A DNA stretch of 48,798 nt from positions 1 through 48,798 of the forward strand of contig NZ_QPKF01000008.1 in assembly GCF_003339585.1 (NCBI RefSeq). The letters run 5' to 3'. The position numbers and the translations under genes were made by a program. Under the pieces are notes generated by a model, which did not search any database, had not been told where the DNA came from, and saw only the letters and a program-made list of their open reading frames with translations. This DNA is from Exiguobacterium sp. RIT594 (GTDB lineage Bacteria > Bacillota > Bacilli > Exiguobacteriales > Exiguobacteriaceae). Of the stretch, positions 14,758 to 22,729 are shown piece after piece; position 1 is the stretch's first letter; every line of letters begins with the position of its first letter.

Positions 14758-15561
14758 TTATCCAAGCTTCAATTCTTTTAATAATTCACTGTATATTTTT
14801 GCGCCTTTAGAAGTAGGAGCTGCTAGAGACAATGGTCTTTGATCAAAACCAACACTAGAAGCAAACTCAATTGTTGTCGGTATAAACGTTTTAGTAACCT
14901 TTATTTTTGAGTTCATTGCATAGTCTTGTAGTAGCTCCATAATCCCTCTATGTAAAAGCGTTCTTTGATTTACTAGTGTAGGGACAATCGCTCGCACACG
15001 TAACTCAGGATTCATTTGACTCTTAAAATCATTCACTATCTTCAAGGTTTTCTGTAATGATCGCATAGCATATTTTTCGGGTTGGAATGGAATAATCATA
15101 TCCTGGCACGCTACTAGAATGTTTCCTTGTATTAAACCGAAACTTGTTGGTGTATCGATTAATACATAATCATAATCCATCTTAATTTTTTCAATCACTT
15201 CTTTGAGTAATGAAAATCGCTTTTGTGTAGGAAATTGTCTTGCATCTAACAATACATCGAATTCAAATGAGAGCATATCATCATTTGTAACTAGAAGATC
15301 GATATTCTTATCAACACTGACTAACGCCTTTTTAGGATCGGCACCTTTAATGAGTGCATCATATAAAGAAAACTCCACATCTTCTTCTAACAGATCCGGG
15401 TTTTGACCAAACGTCACGGCCACATCTGATTGTATGTCCATATCCACGATTAAGACTTTTTTATCTATTAAAGAGAGTTGACCAGCAAGGTTTGTCGTCA
15501 TGGAGGTTTTCAATACCCCACCCTTATTACTTATGACTGCAATTACTTCTCCAGGCATCAT
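14758..15561 (-). CDS. parA: ParA-family partition ATPase
   Basis: Deviant Walker-type ATPase of 267 aa. The P-loop is KGGVLKTS at residues 13-20, with Leu where the family usually has Gly (KGGxGKT). The signature lysine and the catalytic lysine/threonine are kept, followed by LIVDMDIQSDVAVTFG (Walker A') and YVLIDTPTSFG (Walker B). There is no N-terminal DNA-binding extension (Ib/delta type). It lies 6 bp after the resolvase gene and 12 bp before the RHH partner. The second methionine is an equally good start (GAGG is 7 nt away). Confidence 0.9.
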   Translation of the reverse strand: MMPGEVIAVISNKGGVLKTSMTTNLAGQLSLIDKKVLIVDMDIQSDVAVTFGQNPDLLEEDVEFSLYDALIKGADPKKALVSVDKNIDLLVTNDDMLSFEFDVLLDARQFPTQKRFSLLKEVIEKIKMDYDYVLIDTPTSFGLIQGNILVACQDMIIPFQPEKYAMRSLQKTLKIVNDFKSQMNPELRVRAIVPTLVNQRTLLHRGIMELLQDYAMNSKIKVTKTFIPTTIEFASSVGFDQRPLSLAAPTSKGAKIYSELLKELKLG

Positions 15562-15567
15562 TACACC

Positions 15568-16125
15568 TCATACTTCCTCAGCTTTTTTTTGGCGGTACTT
15601 ATAGAACGTAGGTGGTTTGAGTGGCAAGACATTACAAATGTCCTTTACAGTCATTCCAGCCTCAAACATCATGTTAGCCTTATCAATGACTGATTGATCA
15701 ATCGGTTTTCTACCACCGACTCTCCCTCTACTTCTTGCTGCAGCTAATCCTGCTTTAGTTCGCTCAATTGTTAATTCCCTCTCCATTTCTGCAAGACCTG
15801 CCATAATCGTGAAATACAGCTTACCAGCTGGTGTATTTGTATCAACGCCTAAAGTAAGTATTTTCAGTCCTATACCGTTCTCCTCTAACCATTCTGATAA
15901 CTCGAGTAATTTTTTAGTTTGACGACCTAAACGATCTAATTTCCAGACAACCAAGGTATCTCCAGGACGTAAATAATTTAAACAAGCTTCAAACTCGGGA
16001 CGTTCTTTTACTGAACTCTTCTTTTCTTCAAAAATCTTTTCACAGCCGGCCGCCTTAACTGCATCAAGCTGCAACTCTAAATTTTGTTCAATGGTCGATA
16101 CTCTGACATATCCAATGCTCGCCAT
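15568..16125 (-). CDS. Serine resolvase/invertase
   Basis: Small serine recombinase of 185 aa. The nucleophile is S10 in YVRVST, with R8 and the WKLDRLGR motif (D64, R65, R68). The dimer helix carries MAGLAEMERELTIERTKAGL, and a C-terminal helix-turn-helix is near 152-178. It should resolve plasmid multimers at the res-like region upstream. AGGAGGTG precedes the start. It is the first gene of the partition operon, a common arrangement in Inc18 plasmids where the resolvase helps stability. Confidence 0.92.
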   Translation of the reverse strand: MASIGYVRVSTIEQNLELQLDAVKAAGCEKIFEEKKSSVKERPEFEACLNYLRPGDTLVVWKLDRLGRQTKKLLELSEWLEENGIGLKILTLGVDTNTPAGKLYFTIMAGLAEMERELTIERTKAGLAAARSRGRVGGRKPIDQSVIDKANMMFEAGMTVKDICNVLPLKPPTFYKYRQKKAEEV

Positions 16126-16146
16126 CTAGACACCTCCTGTTTTTTT

Positions 16147-16162
16147 GTTTGCTCGAGCAAAC
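16147..16162. promoter_or_regulatory. Palindrome at the resolvase ribosome binding site
   Basis: GTTTGCTCGAGCAAAC is a perfect 16-bp palindrome just before the Shine-Dalgarno of the resolvase gene. It is a probable operator or translation-control hairpin. Confidence 0.5.
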
Positions 16163-16185
16163 AACGATCTCGTAGCGAGGTTTTT

Positions 16186-16316
16186 TTATATAAAACGTTA
16201 AATCAACTTAATAAATAGATGTTGATTAATATACGAGAAAATATAAGACTTTCCTGCTTATTATACTAAATTTATCGGTATGTTGCTTTTTTATATTAAA
16301 CGACCGTTTTATATAA
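16186..16316. other. Resolvase res-like site
   Basis: A 26-bp dyad TTATATTAAACG-AC-CGTTTTATATAA (16291-16316) has the form of a crossover subsite. An inverted half-site TTATATAAAACG lies at 16186-16197, giving a region of about 130 bp directly upstream of the resolvase gene, as in Tn3-family res sites. No other function is seen between 16163 and 16380. Confidence 0.6.
16303..16316. repeat. Left 14-bp direct repeat bounding the cargo
   Basis: ACCGTTTTATATAA is identical to 20777-20790 and forms the right half of the res-like dyad. Together the two copies bracket the MFS-to-MerR cargo. Confidence 0.6.
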
Positions 16317-16387
16317 TGTTTTTTTGATTTTCAGTTCTAGAGAAAATCAGTATTTAACTTTTTTAAATTGATTTTGAAAAATTGAAA

Positions 16388-16418
16388 GGGAGAGATTGCT
16401 TTTTTAGCGTTCTCTCCC
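16388..16418 (-). terminator. Possible terminator after the MFS gene
   Basis: The 8-bp stem GGGAGAGA/TCTCTCCC with a 15-nt loop is followed on the minus strand by a T-rich tail (TTTCAATTTTT). The remaining 16419-16528 shows only a second hairpin (ACAGTT/AACTGT with a T-run on the plus strand). Confidence 0.45.
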
Positions 16419-16528
16419 CTAGAGGTGAAGTGTTAGTTCATCTTTTTGTCATATAGGTAACAGTTTCAATAACTGTAGGTTTTTTTCTTAATTATTAATT
16501 TAATCATTTTTGCTCTGTTCGAAAGTAA

Positions 16529-17830
16529 TCAATACTTCTTTTGAGTCACAAAAATAGAAACCACCAGTATAGAAATAAGTGTAAACAACGTCATGAACCA
16601 AATTTTGTTAGAAAACTCATTAGTAGTCGAGAGAATTAAAGATAAGCCGATCGGTCCTCCGATTTGATGCATGGTATTTGTAACCCCACTCGCAATACCA
16701 GCCAGTTCAGTTGGCGCTTCATGAACGCCTGCTGAGGTGACCGGTGCTAAAATCAGTCCTTGCCCCAATCCCAGTATCAGCATAGGAATGAGAATAGTAC
16801 GCCAATAACCATTGGCTGGATTAGAGAACGCAAGTAAAATCAACCCAGTTACTAATATCACCTCACCGATAAGCAAAACTTTCCCATTCCCGAATTTTGA
16901 GATTAATCGTGGTAATTGCATGGCTATGATAAAATTGACGATTGTCAGAGGTAAAAATGCCAAACCCGACTGTAAGGCCGAAAAGCCATATTGATTCTGC
17001 ATCATTTGCGGCAAAAAGAACCAGAATGGCAACATTGCCATCATAAATAGAAGCCGTGTGACATAGGCACCAGATCGTATCTTATTTTTAAAGAGAGATA
17101 ATGGCAAAATGGGATATGGAGTGCCTCTTTCCCATAAGATGAATAAGCCTAAGATAAACATACCGCCAATGACGAATACACCTTTGCTTTCTGCCAATCC
17201 ATATATGATACCAATTAGCCCTGTGATTGATAATAAACTACCTAAATAATCAATGCGTTCTTTTTGTCGTTCTGAATTTTCTACGTACCTTACAGTTAAG
17301 AAAAACAGAAGAAGCGTGAACGGTACATTGATCAGGAAACCGGCCCGCCAAGAAATCAAACTAGTCAATCCACCGCCAACCAATAAACCGACACTCGAAC
17401 CAATTCCTGCTGTTGCGCCATAATAAGAAATAGCACGCTGTCTCATCTTGTTCTGATACGCATCTATGATCAAGGCAAGGGTTGTAGGTGCAATAATCGA
17501 GCTACCAATCCCTTGAATCGCACGCATCGCAATCACCATCTCAGGTGTTCTTGATAGACCTATGATTAGTGAACTGAATCCAAAGATGAACAGCCCAAAC
17601 AAAAAAACACGTTTTCTTCCAAACAAATCAGAAAGCCGTCCACTTAGAAGTAAGAAGCCTCCGAATGTGAGCGTATATGCACTCGATACCCAGGAGAGCG
17701 CTGCGGCAGACAAGCCCAGGCTTTCTCCCATCTCAACTGAACTAGTAAAGATAATCGAGTTATCCATTAATATTAAAAAGTAAGATAGTAATGTAATTGG
17801 TAAGATGGCCCCAAATTTTTCTGTATTCAA
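16529..17830 (-). CDS. MFS drug:H+ antiporter, DHA2 (EmrB/QacA-like) family
   Basis: Polytopic membrane protein of 433 aa. Motif A lies between TM2 and TM3 (GRLSDLFGRKRVF, near 63-75) and the antiporter motif C-like segment (GATAGIGSSVGLLVGGGL) follows in TM5. D23 in the first helix (LILMDNSIIFTSS) is typical of DHA2 pumps. It would export toxic organic compounds using the proton gradient. The start is TTG with a weak site. It lies 16 bp after the flavodoxin pseudogene, as the last gene of the cargo operon. Substrate cannot be told. Confidence 0.85.
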   Translation of the reverse strand: MNTEKFGAILPITLLSYFLILMDNSIIFTSSVEMGESLGLSAAALSWVSSAYTLTFGGFLLLSGRLSDLFGRKRVFLFGLFIFGFSSLIIGLSRTPEMVIAMRAIQGIGSSIIAPTTLALIIDAYQNKMRQRAISYYGATAGIGSSVGLLVGGGLTSLISWRAGFLINVPFTLLLFFLTVRYVENSERQKERIDYLGSLLSITGLIGIIYGLAESKGVFVIGGMFILGLFILWERGTPYPILPLSLFKNKIRSGAYVTRLLFMMAMLPFWFFLPQMMQNQYGFSALQSGLAFLPLTIVNFIIAMQLPRLISKFGNGKVLLIGEVILVTGLILLAFSNPANGYWRTILIPMLILGLGQGLILAPVTSAGVHEAPTELAGIASGVTNTMHQIGGPIGLSLILSTTNEFSNKIWFMTLFTLISILVVSIFVTQKKY

Positions 17831-17846
17831 CTTTTCTAACTTCTTT

Positions 17847-18463
17847 CTATCTCTTTAATTGTTTGATTTTCTCTAGCCAAACATCGATTTCCTTTGATAC
17901 CTTTGCTTTATTTTCACCTTTAATTGCAAGTATGATCCCGTTGGTTTCTTCTCCCCCTTTTACAGTATATCCGTCTAGAACTTTCGCTCCTTGAGTACCG
18001 GCATTTATCTGTCTAAAGGTTGAGCCAGGACCGTAACCGCCATTTGTGTTAAATGGAATCACTGTTTTCCCCTTGAAATTATAACCATTTAAAAATGAAA
18101 CTACTGATTGAGGTAAAGCCATGTTCCATGTGGGCGTTCCGATAAAAATACGATCATAGTTCTCAAAGTTAGGAATGGTTGTTTTTAATTCTGGTAGGGT
18201 GTCAACCTCTTGTTCTTGTGCATTCTGTTCTACTTCCATTCTGTAATCCGTGGGTCTTTCCTCCTTTGTTTCAATCTGTACGAGATCCCCCCCACTTTTT
18301 CTTTGATAAGTTCAGCAACTGCCTTAGTATTCCCCGTCCTTGAATAATAGACAATCAATGTTTTGGAATTTTTTATAGTTGTTCCTTCCTTTTCCTTCTC
18401 ATTTATTGTTTTTGATAGAAGAATGACCCCAAAGATAATGACGCATACAACTGTTATTAGCAA
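17847..18463 (-). pseudogene. Flavodoxin-family protein, frameshifted
   Basis: The N-terminal frame has a hydrophobic anchor and the FMN phosphate-binding loop YYSRTGNTKAVAE. The C-terminal frame has GTPTWNMALPQSVVSFL and GGYGPGS, typical of small flavodoxins. The two halves are out of frame. Restoring one G in the G7 tract (18287-18293) would give a continuous segment reading GGDLVQIETKEERPTDYRM. This is either an inactivating 1-nt deletion, a phase-variable tract or a sequencing error. The first codon is unclear (TTG at 18463, or a non-AUG codon slightly upstream). The intact form would be an electron carrier or quinone/nitro-compound reductase partner. Confidence 0.8.
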
Positions 18464-18531
18464 GAAAATGTATTGTTTCTTAATTATCTAAATCGCCACC
18501 TTTGTACCGTATTTCCACCTCTATAAAAAGG

Positions 18532-18571
18532 CTGTGACATAGTACAATAATGGACTATGTCACAGTTTTTT
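18532..18571. terminator. Bidirectional terminator inside the cargo
   Basis: The perfect 12-bp stem CTGTGACATAGT/ACTATGTCACAG is followed by T6 on the plus strand and CCTTTTTAT on the minus strand. It separates the AKR/NAD(P)-binding pair from the flavodoxin/MFS pair. Confidence 0.8.
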
Positions 18572-18601
18572 CTATTCATCTTACTGATTGTTTTACATCC
18601 A

Positions 18602-19225
18602 TCAATAAAAATCAGGTTTCGGTTTATTTTCTGATCCAGGTTCCCATAATCCGATACTTGCTCGGACATCGTTTCGTTCACCTATAATATTATCGATAAT
18701 AAATTGAGCAATCGCCTGTCTTGTAATTTGAGCGCCTAAAAATGGTTCGCCTTTTGGACTTGCGACATAATCCTTTCGTTTGCCGTTATATAACCAAGTC
18801 ATCCGCATATACGTGTAATCTAAATCACTTGCTTCAAGTGCTTCTACTCCACGGTTATGAGCAACCGATCCGCCCATCATTCGACTATTCCATGTGGCAA
18901 AAGGTTCCGCAACTTCGCCGTACACGCTTAATACACCGGCTTGAATAATACGCTTAACGCCAGTTTGATGCATGGCTTCAATGACTGCTCTTGTTATTTT
19001 TTTATTATCAAAATTCATATAGATAATTTCTTGGTTTTTCATGGCATTCACCAACTCTGATACATTCCCTGCATCACCAGAAATCTTTGTCACGGCCGGA
19101 TAGGATAGACTAGTTGCCCGCCGACCAAACAATGTTACGTTTAGATCAGCTTGTTCTAGCAATAGTGGTATCAACACTTCTGGAATTTGTCCACCTGCAC
19201 CAATGATTAGGATATTTTTTATCAT
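18602..19225 (-). CDS. NAD(P)H-binding (NmrA/SDR-like) protein
   Basis: The N-terminal Rossmann motif GAGGQIPEVL follows MIKNILII, and the segments IIYMNFD and GVKRIIQAGVLSVYGE resemble atypical short-chain dehydrogenase/NmrA-like proteins. The product is 207 aa. The start MIKN is chosen because its ATG overlaps the TGA of the aldo/keto reductase gene, so the two are coupled. It is probably an NAD(P)H-dependent oxidoreductase or redox sensor; the substrate is unknown. Confidence 0.78.
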   Translation of the reverse strand: MIKNILIIGAGGQIPEVLIPLLLEQADLNVTLFGRRATSLSYPAVTKISGDAGNVSELVNAMKNQEIIYMNFDNKKITRAVIEAMHQTGVKRIIQAGVLSVYGEVAEPFATWNSRMMGGSVAHNRGVEALEASDLDYTYMRMTWLYNGKRKDYVASPKGEPFLGAQITRQAIAQFIIDNIIGERNDVRASIGLWEPGSENKPKPDFY

Positions 19226-20088
19226 TTTTCCGTTTCCACCATACGATTCATAAACCATTCAACTTGTTGTGGCGCATCATGATCAAAGAAAGCTGATTCT
19301 TTCATATCTAAGGCAGCTATTTTTTCAATATCTTCTTTTGAAAGTTCAAAATCAAAGATGTCAATGTTTTCAGCCATTCGTTCCGGACGGACAGATTTAG
19401 CCAGTGCGACAATTCCTCGTTGCATTAACCAGCGAAGCACAACTTGTCCAATAGTTTTGCCATACTGTTCTCCGATTTCTGCTAATACAGGATTTGTGAA
19501 TAGATCGTGAAGTCCTTCTGCAAAAGGAGCCCAAGCCTCTACTTGTACATCAAATTTTTCATGCCATTCTTGATCTTCCATTCTTTGATTCCAAGGGTTC
19601 ACTTCAATTTGATTGATTTGAGGCTTCACTTCATTCAGCCCAATGAATTCAATCATCTTAGCTGCTTTGAAATTTGAAACACCAATCGCACGCAATTTAC
19701 CCGCTTTTTGTGCTGCAACCATTGCTCTCCATGCTCCATAAACATCACCGTACGGTTGGTGAATAAGATAAAGATCAAGGTAGTCTAACCCCATAGTATG
19801 AATAGAGTGTTCGATCGTTTCAGTTGCTTTAGATTCCGGTGCTTGTAAAATAAATAACTTAGAGGTGATGAAAAGTTCTTCGCGTGTAACAAGCCCTTCG
19901 TCAATTGCTCGTTTAATTCCCTCGCCCGTCTCTTTTTCATTTCCATAAATAGAAGCCGTATCGATTAAACGATATCCTACTTTGATTGCTTGATAAACTG
20001 CTTCAGCTGTTTCATTCAATGGAATTTGATAAACGCCAAACCCTAATTGTGGTATTTCCACGCCATTATTTAATTTGATTGTTTGCAT
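19222..20088 (-). CDS. Aldo/keto reductase
   Basis: NADPH-dependent carbonyl reductase of 288 aa with the full catalytic tetrad: D43 and Y48 in LIDTASIYGNE, K77 in ITSKLF, H110 in LYLIHQPYG. The family signatures GVSNF and the C-terminal nucleotide-binding RPERMAENIDIFDF are present. GAGGAGG precedes the ATG. Expression should be driven by the MerR-type promoter at 20124-20154, which suggests aldehyde or electrophile stress as inducer. Confidence 0.92.
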   Translation of the reverse strand: MQTIKLNNGVEIPQLGFGVYQIPLNETAEAVYQAIKVGYRLIDTASIYGNEKETGEGIKRAIDEGLVTREELFITSKLFILQAPESKATETIEHSIHTMGLDYLDLYLIHQPYGDVYGAWRAMVAAQKAGKLRAIGVSNFKAAKMIEFIGLNEVKPQINQIEVNPWNQRMEDQEWHEKFDVQVEAWAPFAEGLHDLFTNPVLAEIGEQYGKTIGQVVLRWLMQRGIVALAKSVRPERMAENIDIFDFELSKEDIEKIAALDMKESAFFDHDAPQQVEWFMNRMVETEK

Positions 20089-20123
20089 GTTGATGTCCTC
20101 CTCTAATTTCGATTACATTATTT

Positions 20124-20154
20124 ATCCTAAACCTTCGAGTTAAGTCCATAGCAA
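20124..20154 (-). promoter_or_regulatory. MerR-type promoter/operator of the reductase operon
   Basis: On the minus strand TTGCTA (20149-20154) and TAGGAT (20124-20129) are separated by 19 bp, the long spacer used by MerR activators. CCTTGC...AAGG dyad ends lie within the spacer. It shares the words TGGA, TTA and AAGGTTTA with the promoter of the merR gene. Confidence 0.8.
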
Positions 20155-20164
20155 GGGAAACGTT

Positions 20165-20584
20165 TTATTTTTTCCACTCCCACAATTTTTCGGCTTGATC
20201 TGCTGACATTTCACCCGTCTTGAATTTTGCAATATGCTCGTCATACGTTTCAATTTTATAAACGAGTAACTCCCTCACTTCTTGCATTACAGATAACTTT
20301 TTATCCAGCTCCTCCAACTGATCAAATAAAATCTGCTTCTGAGCTTCTTCTACATTTTGCGTTTTCCTTAATTCGGCCAACTGGGCAAACTCAATTAAGG
20401 ATTCAACTGTTAATCCGGCACTACGCAAATTCTTAGCTAAATAAATCCAATTTAGATCGTTTGTCTTATAGTCACGATATCCACTAGCATTTCGGTGAAC
20501 AGGTGGGATAACACCTACTCGTTCATAATAACGAAGTGTATCCACACTTAAATCAAACATTTTAGCTGCCTTTTGGATATTCAT
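20165..20584 (-). CDS. MerR-family regulator, AdhR-like
   Basis: Winged helix-turn-helix at residues 1-70 (MNIQKAAKMFDLSVDTLRYYERVGVIPP), then a long dimerising coiled coil (about 75-118). Length 139 aa and the neighbours (aldo/keto reductase, NAD(P)-binding protein) resemble AdhR-type thiol/aldehyde sensors. No cysteine is visible, so sensing by a cysteine, as in AdhR, is unlikely. Its own promoter also has a 19-bp spacer, implying autoregulation. Confidence 0.88.
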   Translation of the reverse strand: MNIQKAAKMFDLSVDTLRYYERVGVIPPVHRNASGYRDYKTNDLNWIYLAKNLRSAGLTVESLIEFAQLAELRKTQNVEEAQKQILFDQLEELDKKLSVMQEVRELLVYKIETYDEHIAKFKTGEMSADQAEKLWEWKK

Positions 20585-20613
20585 CGATTATCCCTCCTTA
20601 CCTTTCATAAACC

Positions 20614-20644
20614 ATAATAAACCTTTGACCTAACTCCAACGCAA
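20614..20644 (-). promoter_or_regulatory. MerR-type promoter of the merR gene
   Basis: TTGCGT (20639-20644) and TATTAT (20614-20619) on the minus strand with a 19-bp spacer containing TGGAGTTAGGTCAAAGG, parallel to the reductase promoter. Confidence 0.78.
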
Positions 20645-20776
20645 GACCATAGTTGTAATTAAAAACGGCATTCTTATAAGGTCGATTTCTTTATTCATAT
20701 GCCCATTCAAAGAATGTTTTATATCTTTCGAAGAATAGAAAGTTTTATGATCTTTTATCTTTTTAAACATCAAACC

Positions 20777-20790
20777 ACCGTTTTATATAA
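20777..20790. repeat. Right 14-bp direct repeat bounding the cargo
   Basis: ACCGTTTTATATAA, identical to 16303-16316. The left half of the dyad is degenerate here. The remainder of 20645-20862 holds only the -10-like TATAAT (20816-20821) of the next gene. Confidence 0.6.
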
Positions 20791-20862
20791 AAAGGTTTTG
20801 ATTACTATTATGTAGTATAATTTAATTTAGAAAAATATTTCGAAAACACGGAGGTCACTTAT

Positions 20863-21294
20863 ATGTCTGCTAAAACTAGTTTTATTAAAAATTTAACTTT
20901 TGCTAAAACTGCCATTACAACTGTTAATGAAAATGAGAATGCTGAGTACTTAACGTATTTCACTTCAAATTCAATCGTAGTAGGAAAAATTGGCGATTTA
21001 CATCCTTTAAAGATTGATGATATGAATAAAATAGCAGAAGCAATAGCTGGCCATCCACATGCTCTTACAATAATGAATGTAGCTACAGGTTTGTTTGATT
21101 TTGAAAATAGCGATACAGAAGTTGATGAAGAACAAGTTATTTATTTACAAGACGCTCAAATCTTGACTGCACAAAATCGTATTATTAATGTCAATGAATT
21201 TGTTATTTTCTCTGATCAAATTGTAGGTATAATTCCAGAAAAAGTTGATTTGATGCAAATCAAAGCAAATGAAGTCTTACCTATCAACCGATAA
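20863..21294 (+). CDS. Hypothetical protein (143 aa)
   Basis: Plus-strand gene with a good site (GGAGGTCAC before ATG) and a TATAAT about 40 bp upstream. The product is soluble with beta-rich segments (YFTSNSIVVGKIGDLHPL, VIYLQDAQILT, FVIFSDQIVGIIPEKVD), suggesting a small sandwich or barrel fold, perhaps an LSm/Sm-like or phage-type domain. I recognise no family. It lies just outside the cargo and ends in a strong bidirectional terminator. Confidence 0.6.
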   Translation: MSAKTSFIKNLTFAKTAITTVNENENAEYLTYFTSNSIVVGKIGDLHPLKIDDMNKIAEAIAGHPHALTIMNVATGLFDFENSDTEVDEEQVIYLQDAQILTAQNRIINVNEFVIFSDQIVGIIPEKVDLMQIKANEVLPINR

Positions 21295-21300
21295 TATATA

Positions 21301-21337
21301 ACATAAAAGACCTTCTATTATAGAAGGTCTTTTATGT
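21301..21337. terminator. Bidirectional terminator between convergent genes
   Basis: The perfect 17-bp stem ACATAAAAGACCTTCTA/TAGAAGGTCTTTTATGT with a 3-nt loop. Confidence 0.9.
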
Positions 21338-21676
21338 TTCACTCACTAGTTCTACACCTACAATTTTTTTGAAAGGTATATTTTCTACGAAATTTTTCTT
21401 ACCGATCAAGCTAACACATTTATCAAAGTAATCTATCCGTTGAACATGACCTTTACAGGATTTCATATCACTGCAAACATCATCATAATACGTCACACTT
21501 ATTTGATAACCATTAAACAATGCCTCGTTGATTACTTCCTCATAAACAAACAACATTTGATCATCCAGCTCTGGCATCGAGATCTTTTGCTTTTCTTTAT
21601 AGTACTCATATAACAATGCTTTATGTTCCGGCATGAGAAATGGTATCCACTTTAAGTTACCTCGATCTTTGTACAT
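21332..21676 (-). CDS. YolD-like protein
   Basis: The N-terminal signature [18 protein letters not shown] matches the YolD-like family (RGxxKWxPFxxPEHxxxL). These are short proteins of Bacillales phages and plasmids, often encoded beside UmuC/UvrX-like DNA polymerase V genes; no such polymerase is present here. Family length and the C-terminal WYL-like strand pattern ([17 protein letters not shown]) fit. AAGGAGGTCG precedes the ATG. The function is unsettled; an SOS link is suggested for the family. Confidence 0.85.
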   Translation of the reverse strand: MYKDRGNLKWIPFLMPEHKALLYEYYKEKQKISMPELDDQMLFVYEEVINEALFNGYQISVTYYDDVCSDMKSCKGHVQRIDYFDKCVSLIGKKNFVENIPFKKIVGVELVSET

Positions 21677-21762
21677 TTTACGACCTCCTTAAAATAAGAA
21701 TGTATGTTCTTATAATAACCTTTTTTAATTGACTAAAAACACCCCTTTGATTATTCATAATA

Positions 21763-21809
21763 AAAAGGCTAAGTCATTTACTTCAAAAGAAGTTTCGACT
21801 TAGCCTTTT
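21763..21809 (-). terminator. Terminator after the Fic operon region
   Basis: The 13-bp stem AAAAGGCTAAGTC/GACTTAGCCTTTT is flanked by A- and T-rich ends. It lies between the stop of fic (21831) and the upstream-facing YolD-like gene. Confidence 0.75.
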
Positions 21810-21830
21810 GTCTTTAATTCTATTTTTTAT

Positions 21831-22502
21831 TCATCTTTCTAAATCATAATTGTTTTTGGTTACATTTGTTGAAGTGATACTTTTACTATTTATATGTGGT
21901 TGCTCAGATTGGCTCTTAAAGTGTTTGGTTACAATCACCTCTTCAAAGACTTTCTTTAGAGGTTTTCCAGTTCCATTTACTGACTCAATCGTTACTTCGA
22001 GTAATTTCTTAGAGTCTACCTTTTCCAACTGGAGAGAGTAACCCAGCTTATCTGCTACTTTTTCAATAAATATTCTCTGTGTACGTCCGTTCCCTTCTCG
22101 GAACGGATGGATCATATTAAGTTCACCATAATAATAAGCTAATTTTTCACCTACGTTATTGGACGTAATAGATTTCGAGGTGATATCCCTATTTAGCTTT
22201 GTAACTAAATCTTCAAGTGCAGCTGGTACATACAGAGCATTAGCAAACATCGTTTTTCCTTTAACGATGTTCACCGTTCTATACTCACCGGCCCAATCAT
22301 ATACATCATCAAATAAGTTTTTATGAATCTTTTTTATCAAAGAAGCATCTAGCTTTAAATTCGGAGTAGCTATCAATTCGTTTTGTAGTTTAATCCATCC
22401 ACGAATCGTAGACCTCTTCTCTAAAATCTCCAACTTTCTAGGATCTTTTTCGCCAAATTTATTCTTCAATACACCATCTTGAGAATAAGGATCTGTGCTC
22501 AA
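21831..22502 (-). CDS. fic: Fic-domain toxin (AMPylase)
   Basis: 223-aa protein with the canonical catalytic loop HPFREGNGRTQR at residues 132-143 (H132 as the base) and the flap-like segment KGKTMFANALYVP. It should transfer AMP or a related moiety from a nucleotide to a target protein. It has no internal inhibitory helix before the core; inhibition comes from the separate protein encoded just upstream (class I). The start is TTG, set by AGGGGAGGG. The asparagine/serine-rich tail after residue 195 is not part of the fold. Confidence 0.9.
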   Translation of the reverse strand: MSTDPYSQDGVLKNKFGEKDPRKLEILEKRSTIRGWIKLQNELIATPNLKLDASLIKKIHKNLFDDVYDWAGEYRTVNIVKGKTMFANALYVPAALEDLVTKLNRDITSKSITSNNVGEKLAYYYGELNMIHPFREGNGRTQRIFIEKVADKLGYSLQLEKVDSKKLLEVTIESVNGTGKPLKKVFEEVIVTKHFKSQSEQPHINSKSITSTNVTKNNYDLER

Positions 22503-22516
22503 TGTGTTCCCTCCCC

Positions 22517-22714
22517 TTACGTGTTAGAAGATATTTCTTTTAATTTTTCATCATAGTAAGCATCAATTTCTTCAGTAGGATCTAATCCTAGTGACAACAT
22601 CTCTTTGATTTTCTTTACTAAATCTTCTTCGATTGGCAATCCTTCTGCTGCAGAAGAAGCTAAAAAACCTGGTAATAGTTCAAGCATTTTATCGGCATTT
22701 TGGAGTTTTTTCAT
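22517..22714 (-). CDS. Fic antitoxin (VbhA-like)
   Basis: 65-aa helical protein with the inhibitory motif (S/T)xxxE(G/N) as SSAAEG at residues 20-25. The glutamate should block ATP binding in the Fic toxin encoded 14 bp downstream. AGGAGG precedes the ATG. An inverted repeat covers its promoter region. Confidence 0.85.
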   Translation of the reverse strand: MKKLQNADKMLELLPGFLASSAAEGLPIEEDLVKKIKEMLSLGLDPTEEIDAYYDEKLKEISSNT

Positions 22715-22729
22715 GTATATTTCCTCCTT

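Noticed and set aside
18484-18681. 65-codon frame overlapping the NAD(P)-binding gene
   Set aside because: It runs through the strong terminator at 18532-18565 and overlaps a well-supported gene in another frame.
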